A stretch of 38,315 nt of DNA from Bacillota bacterium (GTDB taxonomy: Bacteria > Bacillota > Clostridia > Christensenellales > CAG-138): the NCBI GenBank assembly GCA_023426265.1, contig JAFABA010000122.1, positions 1 to 38,315 of the forward strand, given 5' to 3'. The translations under genes were made by a program, and so were the position numbers. Of this stretch, positions 17,755 to 25,819 are shown in pieces (position 1 is the stretch's first letter; every line of letters begins with the position of its first letter). The notes beneath the pieces were generated by a model. The model had not been told where the DNA came from, ran no database searches, and saw only the letters and a program-made list of their open reading frames with translations.

Positions 17755-18768
17755 GTGGCAACAATAAAGGACATAGCCCATGAAGCCGGCGTATCAACGG
17801 CCACCGTATCAAGGGTGTTGAATACACCTACTCTAGTTTCGCTCGAGAGACGTAAATTGGTAGAAAGGGTTATCAGCGAACACAATTATTCATCCAACGC
17901 ATTGGCTAGGGAGTTGGTGACCAAAAATACCAACCTTATCGGTTTGCTGGTCACAGATATTACAAATACGTTTGTTCCCGCAGTCATGGATAGCTTTTCC
18001 AAGGAACTTGAAAAATATAATTATAACATGTTTGTGTGTATAACAGGCGCTGATCCGTCAAGGGAACAGCACTTTATAGACATCATGCGTCAGAAAAGGG
18101 TGGAAGGTATTGTGCTGATAGGTAACAGGCCGATTTCTTCACCAAATAACGCAGGGTTATCAAAACTTGCAAAGCATATGCCCGTACTTAAAATTGGCTA
18201 TACGGATATAGATAGGCTAATGTCCGTAAGGACGGACGAAGAATTAGGGACATACAAGGCGGTAGAGTATCTTATTAAGCTAGGCCACAAGAGAATTGCG
18301 TTTTTAAACGGTTCCGAAAATGTAGATACCTATTATTGCAAAAAAATTGGCTATGAAAAAGCGATGCGGGATTACAATTTAGAACCGCAGGAAAAGTATT
18401 ATATTAAGGTTGATTCCTATCTTTCGGGATCGGGCGGTTACAACGGAGCAATGCAGCTTATGAGCCTCAACGAAAAACCTACCGCCATATTTACTGCGGG
18501 CGACCAGATTGCTTTCGGCGTATACAACGCGGTGCAATCATGCGGATATCGAATCCCTGATGATATATCTGTTGTGGGATTTAGCGGATCGTATATGTCG
18601 GAAATGATCTATCCTTCCCTTACAACGGTTGCGCAGTACGCTTTGGAAACCGGCATTGAAGCTGCTAGGCAGATGGTCAAAAAGTTAAGAAAAGAAGGTG
18701 ACGTTCAACAAAATATCGTTTTTACTCCTGAGCTTATACTGCGCAAGTCGTGCAAGCCGGTGGAATAG
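17755..18768 (+). CDS. LacI/GalR-family transcriptional regulator
   Basis: A 337-residue regulator. The N-terminal helix-turn-helix reads TIKDIAHEAGVSTATVSRVL and the hinge helix region has YSSNALAREL. A periplasmic-binding-protein-like effector domain with TNLIGLLVTDITN, AIFTAGDQIAFG and ISVVGFSG motifs fills the rest. I choose GTG at 17755 (ribosome site AAAGGA) because it gives the standard LacI N-terminus and lies downstream of a good promoter. Four operators with TGTAA/TTACA arms flank this gene and the units on both sides, so it is very likely the local repressor of the carbohydrate locus, released by a pathway sugar. Confidence 0.93.
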   Translation: MATIKDIAHEAGVSTATVSRVLNTPTLVSLERRKLVERVISEHNYSSNALARELVTKNTNLIGLLVTDITNTFVPAVMDSFSKELEKYNYNMFVCITGADPSREQHFIDIMRQKRVEGIVLIGNRPISSPNNAGLSKLAKHMPVLKIGYTDIDRLMSVRTDEELGTYKAVEYLIKLGHKRIAFLNGSENVDTYYCKKIGYEKAMRDYNLEPQEKYYIKVDSYLSGSGGYNGAMQLMSLNEKPTAIFTAGDQIAFGVYNAVQSCGYRIPDDISVVGFSGSYMSEMIYPSLTTVAQYALETGIEAARQMVKKLRKEGDVQQNIVFTPELILRKSCKPVE

Positions 18769-18895
18769 CCAAACAAAATTCATTCGGTAATGTGGCCGAT
18801 TGAATCTGTTCATTCATATTTTCGGGATTTATGCCAGGGGCATAGTGTTTCTTTAAAATCTAATTACATAAACGTTCATAAGTGTACAACAATCA

Positions 18896-18924
18896 TTGAT
18901 ATCTGTAACTGATAGCTCTTTATT
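18896..18924 (+). promoter_or_regulatory. Possible promoter of the rpiB-like operon
   Basis: TTGATA (18896-18901), 17 bases, TTTATT (18919-18924; four of six -10 bases). Operator O2 starts 10 bases downstream. The -10 is weak, so this is tentative. The gap 18769-19108 contains this candidate and operators O2 and O3, but no gene. Confidence 0.35.
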
Positions 18925-18934
18925 TGGAATAAAA

Positions 18935-18948
18935 TGTAACGCATTACA
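18935..18948. promoter_or_regulatory. LacI-type operator O2
   Basis: TGTAACGCATTACA, flanked by A/T to give AATGTAACGCATTACATT. It lies upstream of the rpiB-like operon, 128 bases from O3 centre to centre, which would permit DNA looping. Confidence 0.75.
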
Positions 18949-19062
18949 TTCAGACGAAAGATCTTATTCGCACTGCAAGTACACCAATTTTAACTGCTTT
19001 CCCTTAAATAAAAAGTGCATTTGTATATTCCCAGAAATATTATCCCCAGAAGCTAACCAAAA

Positions 19063-19076
19063 TGTAAAGCTTTACA
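19063..19076. promoter_or_regulatory. LacI-type operator O3
   Basis: TGTAAAGCTTTACA, the core of the perfect 18-base palindrome at 19061-19078. It sits 30 bases before the ATG of the rpiB-like gene, well placed to block transcription of the operon. Confidence 0.78.
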
Positions 19077-19108
19077 TTACATTGATTATCTAAAAGGAGT
19101 GAAAATCG

Positions 19109-19579
19109 ATGAAAATTGCAATTGCCAGCGATATGATGGGTATCCAGCTCAAAAGCGCAATTTGTGGGAAGTTACGTAATGAAGGTTATGAGCTGATTGA
19201 ATTCGGCTCTTTCGAAGGCGACGTAATGCCACACAGCGAGGCAGCCGTTAAAGTGGCAAAGACTATTCAGAGCGGAGAGGCTCAGAGGGGCATACTGATC
19301 TGCGGTACAGGTATGGGCGTTGCCCTTACTGCTAACAAGTTTAAGGGCGTTTACGCCGCGCCAGTGGAAAGCGTGTTTGCCGCCAAATACAGTAGGCTTA
19401 TAAACGAGTGCAACGTATTATGCCTGGGGGCGTATTTGATTGGAACTTACATGGCGCTGGAGATGGTGGAAGCATTTTTAAAACACGATTTTGCAATGAA
19501 TTTTGAAGCAAAGCGTAAGGCAAATCTTACTGCGCAGGTAGAAAAAATCAAGAGCATTGAAGATGAAAATTTAAAATAA
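19109..19579 (+). CDS. RpiB/LacAB-family isomerase with divergent active site
   Basis: A 156-residue protein with the RpiB fold. The enediol-forming Cys65 is kept in ILICGTGMG, as is the ANKFKG segment. By eye against E. coli RpiB, several key positions are changed. The SDH/CDH motif is SDMMG. The ring-opening His of RQHND is Ile98 in RLINEC. The Arg in the GSRVVG segment is Tyr109. The two C-terminal phosphate-binding Arg positions fall on Asn139 and Gln143. This suggests isomerisation of an open-chain substrate without the usual sugar phosphate, for instance a tetrose derivative. Erythrulose-phosphate isomerases and the 4-deoxy-4-sulfoerythrose isomerase of the sulfo-transketolase pathway are RpiB relatives with such small substrates. 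First gene after operators O2/O3; ribosome site AAAGGAG. Confidence 0.85.
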   Translation: MKIAIASDMMGIQLKSAICGKLRNEGYELIEFGSFEGDVMPHSEAAVKVAKTIQSGEAQRGILICGTGMGVALTANKFKGVYAAPVESVFAAKYSRLINECNVLCLGAYLIGTYMALEMVEAFLKHDFAMNFEAKRKANLTAQVEKIKSIEDENLK

Positions 19580-19618
19580 CGGAGCCGCTCCATCACCATA
19601 TTCTATTTTTTAAAGGAG

Positions 19619-19768
19619 GTGGGACACGGTACTCATACACGTAATTACCTGAGAATCATCAAGATTGGGGGTGAGGCGATACCTGTAGACGGTATATATC
19701 CTGAAAGCCGGAGCGGGTGCGATACCCGTACATATATCCTGAAAATTACCCGAATGCGCAAAACATAA
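19619..19768 (+). other. Possible small ORF or structured spacer between rpiB-like and hydrolase genes
   Basis: The 213-base gap between two operon genes holds an ideal ribosome-site sequence (AAAGGAGG, 19612-19619) and one open frame of 49 codons from GTG 19619 to TAA 19768. The GTG overlaps the ribosome site, which would be bad spacing, and no ATG follows at the proper distance. The segment also carries a 13-base direct repeat ATATATCCTGAAA (19694-19706 and 19732-19744) and a small GGGT/ACCC hairpin. It could be the remnant of a gene that lost its start, or an RNA element. I do not recognise the predicted peptide. Confidence 0.25.
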
Positions 19769-19792
19769 TATCAAAAACGGAGGACAAGAATT

Positions 19793-20581
19793 ATGTGGAA
19801 AATTTACCCTTTGGATCTTGGGCGCAGTGAATTTGACCAAAGCGAGGCAACACTTCGCAAGAACATGGGAAAGAGGGCAGTAGGTGCGTTTATAGCGTGG
19901 TATCTTACGGACGGGACGCACAATATCGTGGTTGACGCGGGTCTGCCCGATATTGAGACATCCGTAAAATACCATCCCTATACAAAGCCTACTATTACCG
20001 AAGAGCAGAACATGGAGTTTCAGCTTAAAAAATGTGGTACATCCATCGATGAAATCGAACTGGTGCTTTTAACGCACCTCCATTGGGATCATGCCGGTTC
20101 CTGTGAAGTGTTTAAGGGAAAAAAAGCAAGATTCATCGTAAGCGATGTTGAACTTTCACATGCGATCAACCCCTGCCCCGCGCATTGGGCAGCGTATGAC
20201 GCGCCGCAAAAGGGCATTACGCCTGGATGGATGAAAGTGCTTCCGCAAATTGACACGATAGATATGGTAGACCAGGAGATCATACCAGGCATATCCATGT
20301 TTCCGACGCCCGGTCATAGCGTGGGTTCCATGTCGGTTGCAGTTGAAACCACAGACGGCACCTATGTTATCACAGGGGATGCGGTGGCCTGTTATGAGAA
20401 CCTGCTGGGTGAGCCCGAGAAAAACCTGAAATACATTCCCAATGGCGTATACTACAACCTTGGCGATATGTGGAAAAGCTTTGATGTCATCATGAAAAAG
20501 ATTGACGGTCAGGTGTACCGCGCCTTCCCGGGTCATGACTTAAACATTCTGAAAAACAAATGCTATCCCGTTGAGAAATAG
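19793..20581 (+). CDS. Metallo-beta-lactamase-fold hydrolase (lactonase-like)
   Basis: A 262-residue protein of the metallo-beta-lactamase superfamily, closest in layout to N-acyl-homoserine-lactonase-like enzymes. The binuclear metal site is visible: THLHWDH (His95, His97, Asp99, His100), then His in PTPGHSVGS, Asp in VITGDAV and His in AFPGHD. In a catabolic operon the natural reading is hydrolysis of a sugar lactone or related ester, which is inference; quorum quenching is possible but not supported by context. It has a good ribosome site (ACGGAGG) and follows the rpiB-like gene after an odd 213-base spacer. Confidence 0.85.
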   Translation: MWKIYPLDLGRSEFDQSEATLRKNMGKRAVGAFIAWYLTDGTHNIVVDAGLPDIETSVKYHPYTKPTITEEQNMEFQLKKCGTSIDEIELVLLTHLHWDHAGSCEVFKGKKARFIVSDVELSHAINPCPAHWAAYDAPQKGITPGWMKVLPQIDTIDMVDQEIIPGISMFPTPGHSVGSMSVAVETTDGTYVITGDAVACYENLLGEPEKNLKYIPNGVYYNLGDMWKSFDVIMKKIDGQVYRAFPGHDLNILKNKCYPVEK

Positions 20582-20635
20582 CATAACCCTCCCCAATAAC
20601 CAACTGAATTTAAAGCAAGAAAGGAAGCAAAGAAA

Positions 20636-21031
20636 ATGGAAGACAAGCAGATTAAGGCGGAAAAACTTATAGAGAAGATGACAAAGGAAAGAGGCTATAT
20701 TTACGACGAATGGAAATTCGCCGCAACAAATGACCCTGACTTTGTTGAAGCTTATAATAATCTTTACAGTTCCGGGTTAAATGCCGGCGAGGCACTAAGT
20801 CTTGTTGATCGCGAATTGGTCGCATGCGGCATTCTCTGCTTTAGAAACCTGACCAACGGTGTTAAAACCCACATGATTCGTGCAATAAAACATGGAGCAA
20901 CAAAGCAGCAGCTTTTAGAAGCGATTGAAACATGCATAGTTCCCGGTGGAGCTCCAACTTTCTTTACGGGTCTGGAAGCGCTGATGCTTACCCTTAAGGA
21001 ATGCGAGGAAAAGGGGATTGAAGTAAAATAA
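20636..21031 (+). CDS. Carboxymuconolactone decarboxylase (CMD/AhpD-like) family protein
   Basis: A 131-residue, mostly helical protein with the CMD-family core (RELVACGILCFRNLTNG, IRAIKHGATKQQLLEAIE). The CxxC of AhpD-type peroxidase members is absent, so it is not expected to be a thiol peroxidase. True 4-carboxymuconolactone decarboxylation makes little sense in this anaerobic sugar locus. Proteins of this family are often found with lactonases and dehydrogenases with unknown roles. It lies between the hydrolase and the sugar-binding lipoprotein in the same operon. The function is unknown. Confidence 0.75.
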   Translation: MEDKQIKAEKLIEKMTKERGYIYDEWKFAATNDPDFVEAYNNLYSSGLNAGEALSLVDRELVACGILCFRNLTNGVKTHMIRAIKHGATKQQLLEAIETCIVPGGAPTFFTGLEALMLTLKECEEKGIEVK

Positions 21032-21043
21032 TAGACCTTATAT

Positions 21044-21067
21044 TTGGGAGCATTGTTATGCTCCCAA
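21044..21067 (+). promoter_or_regulatory. Intercistronic hairpin before the binding-protein gene
   Basis: TTGGGAGCAT (21044-21053) pairs perfectly with ATGCTCCCAA (21058-21067) across a 4-base loop. No U-run follows, so it is more likely an mRNA processing or stability element that raises binding-protein expression than a terminator. Confidence 0.55.
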
Positions 21068-21101
21068 TTAAACTGACCTTAAGAAAGGAAGGGGCAAGGA
21101 A

Positions 21102-22238
21102 ATGAAAAGAGGTATTGCACTGCTAATGGCAATCTGCATGCTCGTATTGGCAGGAGGTTGCAGCAACCCCGGTGAAACTACGGCAAGTCAAGATCCGACT
21201 CCCGCATCCACGCCCAGTCCGGCTGCTAGTCAGCCACCCAGTCAGGCATCCGCCCCAAGCCCAGAAGCTACCATAGCACCCAATACGTTCAAGGTTGGCT
21301 GGTCCATTGATACCATTACCTCTGACTTTAACGCGGCGGCAGATAAGAGAATTAAAATGGACATTGGGCTAATGTATCCGGAGATCGAATTGTTTTCGGC
21401 GGAAGCAAACGCACAGGCAATGAAACAGGTTTCAGACGTTGAAGACCTCATTGCCAAAGGCGTTGATCTCCTATTGGTAAAGCCCAAGGACGAGGCGACG
21501 CTTGCCACCACGCTGCAGCAGGCAAGGGCGCAAGGCATCAAGGTCATTTTGTTTGACAGATATGTGCAGGGTGATCCGTATGATGTGTTTGTGGGCTGCG
21601 ATGACGTGGAAATTGGCAGGATATTGGGCAAGGGTATAGCCGAAGCCCTGGGCGGCAAGGGCAATGTAGTGCTTTGCGAGGGTACTGCGGGAGCCAGCAG
21701 CTATATGGACCGTATCGAAGGCTTTAAGGCAGCGCTCGAAGAGTATCCCGATGTAAAGATCCTTGCCAGTCAACCCAGTACAGCTAAGCGCGAAGACGGT
21801 AAGGCTATCATGGAGAACTGGATACAGGCGCACGGTGACAAAATCAATGCGGCAGTAGCTCTTACCGACGCTACTACAATGGGCATTATTCAGGCTATTG
21901 ATGAATCTGGCTTGAAAAACATTGTAGTAGGTAGCGTAAATGGATCTATGGAAGCACTAAAAGCGGTGGTAGATGGGAAGATACATGTTGAAGTGGCCGT
22001 TTCATCCAGCGTCATTCCCGCGCTTCCGATTATGTGGGAAATGCTTAACGGTAACATGAATTTTCCCCAAAAGATAATAAGCCCACCCTTTGTAGTAACA
22101 CCGGATAATGCAATGGATTACTATGACGAAACTCTGTTCAGGTTCGACGAATATGAACCGAAGACAAACCCGCTGGTACAGGGTTGCATCGACAAATATC
22201 CCGAGCTAAAGAATATAGAAATACGCGGACACAGCTAA
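21102..22238 (+). CDS. Sugar-binding lipoprotein of second ABC importer
   Basis: A 378-residue type-1 periplasmic-binding lipoprotein. The signal peptide ends at lipobox LAGGC (Cys20) and is followed by a Thr/Pro/Ser/Ala/Gln-rich linker to about residue 60. The binding domain starts with TFKVGWSIDTITSDFN, and contains IAKGVDLLLVKPKDEATL and GKGNVVLCEGTAG segments typical of ribose-binding-like proteins. It captures the substrate of the LacI-controlled locus outside the membrane. A hairpin just upstream and an AAAGGAAGGGG ribosome region favour high expression. Confidence 0.92.
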   Translation: MKRGIALLMAICMLVLAGGCSNPGETTASQDPTPASTPSPAASQPPSQASAPSPEATIAPNTFKVGWSIDTITSDFNAAADKRIKMDIGLMYPEIELFSAEANAQAMKQVSDVEDLIAKGVDLLLVKPKDEATLATTLQQARAQGIKVILFDRYVQGDPYDVFVGCDDVEIGRILGKGIAEALGGKGNVVLCEGTAGASSYMDRIEGFKAALEEYPDVKILASQPSTAKREDGKAIMENWIQAHGDKINAAVALTDATTMGIIQAIDESGLKNIVVGSVNGSMEALKAVVDGKIHVEVAVSSSVIPALPIMWEMLNGNMNFPQKIISPPFVVTPDNAMDYYDETLFRFDEYEPKTNPLVQGCIDKYPELKNIEIRGHS

Positions 22239-22328
22239 AAAGACCTGAAGCATGGGCGTAGGGTTTAAATACATTTATTTAGAGCTTGCGCCCTGCTTAA
22301 ACCTAAAATAGCATGGAGGAAACGTATA

Positions 22329-23303
22329 ATGCCTAAGAAGACATTCAATACGGTTGTGAGTTTTTTTCTCGAACATGTCATGCTCCTTGTATTAATTCTA
22401 TTTCTTCTTATCGGGGCGGTTCTTTCAAGGGATTTCTTGACAATTAAGAATATATTTTCAATACTGCGCCAGATGAGTATTGTAGGGGTGCTTGCATGTG
22501 GGCAAAGCGTGGCGATTATTAACGGCGGCATAGACGCTTCCATGGGTGGGATATTGTCGGCGAGCGTAATTATGTATGCGCTTGTTGAACACATGCCCTT
22601 TCCGGTTGCAGTTGTAATCGTGCTATTATTTGCTGCAACTATGGGATTTGCGAGTGGCACGATAATTTCAAGATTCAAAGTTGCGCCTTTCATAACAACC
22701 ATGGGTATGGGTGTAGTTGGGGATGGCATCGCGCTTCTGCTTTCGGAAGGACGTCCGTTTTTTCTAAAAAATCATACGGACGTGCTTTATACAATAGGAA
22801 GCAGTTATGTTTTCGGCTTTATTCCTGTGATGGTGTTGATTTTTTTCGTTGTTGCCATCATCGGCCAGATAATATTGAGCCAAACATCCCTTGGAATGCA
22901 GTGGCGCTCCATCGGCGGCAATGAGGAAGCTGCGTACTGGAGTGGTATCAATACAAAGAACAACAAAATCATGGGGTACGCATTCAGCGGTATGATGTGC
23001 GGTATCGCAGCAATATTTGCGGCGGCAAGAACAGGCGTGGCTGATCCGGTTAGCGGCATGGGGCTGTCGCTCGAATCAATGTCCGCGGCGGTGTTGGGTG
23101 GAACATATATGGGAGGCGGAGGAATCGGTTCTGTAATTGGGGCAATACTCGGCGCATCCATATTAGGGATTATCAATAATCTCTTTAATATACTTAACGT
23201 TTCAACTTACTGGCAATCAATAGCGAAAGGGCTCATCATCATCATAGCGATTATTGCGGGTAGCAGAACGCTCAAAGGCAAGACGAAGCCTGGGAGGATA
23301 TGA
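22329..23303 (+). CDS. Sugar ABC transporter permease of second importer (RbsC type)
   Basis: A 324-residue membrane protein with about nine to ten hydrophobic segments and the AAVLGGTYMGGGGIGSVIGA motif region of CUT2 permeases. Only one permease gene is present, so it should act as a homodimer. Ribosome site ATGGAGGAAA. The 90-base spacer before it contains partly complementary GGTTTAA/TTAAACC and GGGCG/CGCCC pairs but no clear terminator. Its stop overlaps the ribosome site and possible first start of the ATPase gene. Confidence 0.92.
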   Translation: MPKKTFNTVVSFFLEHVMLLVLILFLLIGAVLSRDFLTIKNIFSILRQMSIVGVLACGQSVAIINGGIDASMGGILSASVIMYALVEHMPFPVAVVIVLLFAATMGFASGTIISRFKVAPFITTMGMGVVGDGIALLLSEGRPFFLKNHTDVLYTIGSSYVFGFIPVMVLIFFVVAIIGQIILSQTSLGMQWRSIGGNEEAAYWSGINTKNNKIMGYAFSGMMCGIAAIFAAARTGVADPVSGMGLSLESMSAAVLGGTYMGGGGIGSVIGAILGASILGIINNLFNILNVSTYWQSIAKGLIIIIAIIAGSRTLKGKTKPGRI

Positions 23304-23305
23304 TT

Positions 23306-24799
23306 ATGGGCGAATGTTTATTACGAGTAGAAGGCATATCCAAAGCGTTTTGCGGAGTGCCTGCAATAACGAACATTAGCTTTTCAATCAATGCTGGCGA
23401 AGTGGTGGCCCTTATGGGGGCGAACGGCGCAGGCAAATCCACTCTCCTAAAAATTATAACAGGTGTATACCAAAGGGACTCCGGTAAGGTTTTTATGGGA
23501 GACGAAGAAGTATGTTTCTATACGCCGGGGGCGGGTAAAAAGCGGGGCATAGCTACTATTTATCAGGAGCTTACCGTAATACCCAACCTGAGCGTTTGTG
23601 AGAACATCTATATAAGCAAGATAAAAGAAAAAGCTATTATTAATTACAGAGAACTACATGAAAAGGCTACTGCTATACTCAAAGACCTCGGCTTGGATTT
23701 TGAAAGCAAAACGAAGGTAGGTAAGCTGAGCGTTGCAAACCAGCAGATGGTAGAAATAGCGCGTGCGGTCAGCGAGGATGCCAAAATACTGATAATGGAT
23801 GAACCTACATCGGCGCTCGCAACTGTAGAAAAGAATAAGCTGTTTGAGATCGTGAATAAGCTTAAGGACAAAGGCCTTGGCATAGTGTTTGTAAGCCACA
23901 GACTGGGGGAAATCTTTGAGATTTCTGACAGAGCCACCATTCTCAGAGACGGTAAACTTGTTGGACATTACGACATCCGCGATCTTACCGAACAGAAAAT
24001 GGTAGAACTCATGATAAATAAGAACATGGACGCGTTTTTTCCTAAAAGGAAAGTGGGAATTGGGGATGTCGTATTCAGCGTAAAAAATCTTACCCGTGGC
24101 AATAAGGTGAAAGACGTATCTTTTGATCTTAAAAGGGGCGAAATACTTGGATTAACAGGGCTTTTAGGCGCAGGTAGGACTGAAATCGCACGCTGTATAT
24201 TTGGCATAGACGAATATGAAAAAGGCGAGATGGTCTTGAACGGCAAAAAGGTCAGTTTTAGAACGCCCCGACAGGCTGCAATGGCTGGCCTTGCGCTTGT
24301 TCCGGAGGATCGCAAGCTGTTTGGGCTGGTACTAAAAATGAATATCTGTGAAAATATTTGCCTTGGTTCTAAAGTGATGAAACCTTGGCGTGATAAGAAA
24401 AGTGAAAATGAGACCGGAAATAAATATATGAATAGGTTGAATATAAGGTGTACCGGACTCAATCAAAAGTTAATGCATCTTAGTGGCGGGAACCAGCAGA
24501 AGGCAGTCATAGCAAAATGGTTGGTAAGGAATTCTCAGGTTCTGATACTGGACGAACCTACGCGCGGTATCGACGTATCTGCAAAAGCCGAGGTGCACGA
24601 GATCATTGGAGATCTTGTGGAGGCGGGGGCGTCAGTTATCATGATTTCTTCTGAATTTGATGAAATAATGGGCCTCTGCGATCGTGCGGTCGTTCTGTAT
24701 GAAGGGGAGAAGATGGGTGAGGTAGAACGGAAGGATTTCACAGACGAACTTTTAATGGGACTGTCCCATGGTCGCAAGATGGATCAGATATATGCGTAA
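23306..24799 (+). CDS. Sugar ABC transporter ATPase of second importer (RbsA type)
   Basis: A 497-residue tandem ATPase. The first domain has Walker A GANGAGKST (38-46) and Walker B ILIMDEPTSAL. The second has the degenerate P-loop GLLGAGRTE, signature LSGGNQQKA and Walker B VLILDEPTRGID. I prefer ATG 23306, 8 bases after GGGAGG, over the ATG at 23300, which sits only 2 bases from the ribosome site. It is coupled to the permease gene. Codon use is AT-rich compared with the first ABC ATPase at 9.4 kb, so the two importers are not a recent duplication. Confidence 0.93.
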   Translation: MGECLLRVEGISKAFCGVPAITNISFSINAGEVVALMGANGAGKSTLLKIITGVYQRDSGKVFMGDEEVCFYTPGAGKKRGIATIYQELTVIPNLSVCENIYISKIKEKAIINYRELHEKATAILKDLGLDFESKTKVGKLSVANQQMVEIARAVSEDAKILIMDEPTSALATVEKNKLFEIVNKLKDKGLGIVFVSHRLGEIFEISDRATILRDGKLVGHYDIRDLTEQKMVELMINKNMDAFFPKRKVGIGDVVFSVKNLTRGNKVKDVSFDLKRGEILGLTGLLGAGRTEIARCIFGIDEYEKGEMVLNGKKVSFRTPRQAAMAGLALVPEDRKLFGLVLKMNICENICLGSKVMKPWRDKKSENETGNKYMNRLNIRCTGLNQKLMHLSGGNQQKAVIAKWLVRNSQVLILDEPTRGIDVSAKAEVHEIIGDLVEAGASVIMISSEFDEIMGLCDRAVVLYEGEKMGEVERKDFTDELLMGLSHGRKMDQIYA

Positions 24800-24964
24800 A
24801 TGTGCGGTCGACATCCGCATGCACCTCATGGATCATACATCATAAACCATTATGCCCACGAAACGGAGTATGTTCATAAAGCCAGGGTAGGATACAGGTC
24901 TGGAGAGCATAGCTGGCATAGTGCGTTCAACGGCAAATTTAAGCGGAGTTAAAAGGGGAGTATT

Positions 24965-25819
24965 ATGCTGACAGAAGGAAAAATCAAGGAACTTAGAAAA
25001 TTCTCCATTCAAATTCAAATGGAAGTTGTGAAGTCTATTTGCAAACTGGGTGTAGGTCATGTTGGTGGATCGTTATCCATTGCCGATGTACTTGCAGTTT
25101 TATATGGCGAGCATATGAAGCATGATCCCAAGAACCCGCGTTGGGAAGGAAGGGATTGGCTGGTTTGCTCAAAGGGGCATGCCGGTCCGGCCGTGTATGC
25201 GGCGCTGGCGCTAAAGGGTTTTATGCCCATGAGTGAGCTGGATACGCTCAATCAGCCCGGGACGCACCTGCCCAGCCATTGTGACCGCAACCTTACCCCA
25301 GGTGTGGATATGACGACGGGATCACTTGGGCAGGGCGCTTCTACGGCGGCGGGCGTTGCTAAAGCACACAAGCTGAACGGCATGGACAATATCATTTATC
25401 TCATACTGGGCGATGGCGAGATCAATGAGGGGCAGATTTGGGAGATGGCACTGTTCGCTCCGCAGCACCAGTTGGATAATATGATCGCGTTTGTTGATTG
25501 CAACAAGCTGCAAATTGACGGTTTCACAAAGGATATATTGGATTTAGGGGACATCGAGAGGAAGTTCGCGGATTTCGGCTGGTTCGCCCAATCTGTTGAC
25601 GGCCACGACGTGGTACTGATAAGCGAAGCCATCGACAGGGCAAAGCTCGAAAAAGGAAGGCCGTCCTTGATTGTTCTTCATACGCAAAAAGGTCACGGAT
25701 GGGGCAGAATCACTAATCAAGTTGGCTCCCATAGCATGAATATCTCCTGTGAGTTGCGTGATGAGGCCTTGCTTGAAATGCAGGAAGCAATGAAGAAATT
25801 GCAGGGAGGAAATGCGTGA
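24965..25819 (+). CDS. Transketolase, N-terminal (thiamine diphosphate-binding) subunit
   Basis: A 284-residue split-transketolase subunit. The thiamine diphosphate motif runs from GDGEINEG (149-156) to VDCNKLQ (Asn180). Substrate/cofactor histidines are in GVGHVGG and SKGHAG. It pairs with the next gene to form an active enzyme that moves two-carbon ketol units between sugars. The ribosome site is AGGGGAG. A 165-base spacer without terminator links it to the ABC genes, so it is probably still in the LacI-controlled operon. A housekeeping pentose-phosphate role is possible, but location favours a catabolic role. Confidence 0.92.
   Translation: MLTEGKIKELRKFSIQIQMEVVKSICKLGVGHVGGSLSIADVLAVLYGEHMKHDPKNPRWEGRDWLVCSKGHAGPAVYAALALKGFMPMSELDTLNQPGTHLPSHCDRNLTPGVDMTTGSLGQGASTAAGVAKAHKLNGMDNIIYLILGDGEINEGQIWEMALFAPQHQLDNMIAFVDCNKLQIDGFTKDILDLGDIERKFADFGWFAQSVDGHDVVLISEAIDRAKLEKGRPSLIVLHTQKGHGWGRITNQVGSHSMNISCELRDEALLEMQEAMKKLQGGNA

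Noticed and set aside
18896..19093. 65-codon frame upstream of the rpiB-like gene
   Set aside because: It runs through two operator palindromes; the region is regulatory DNA.
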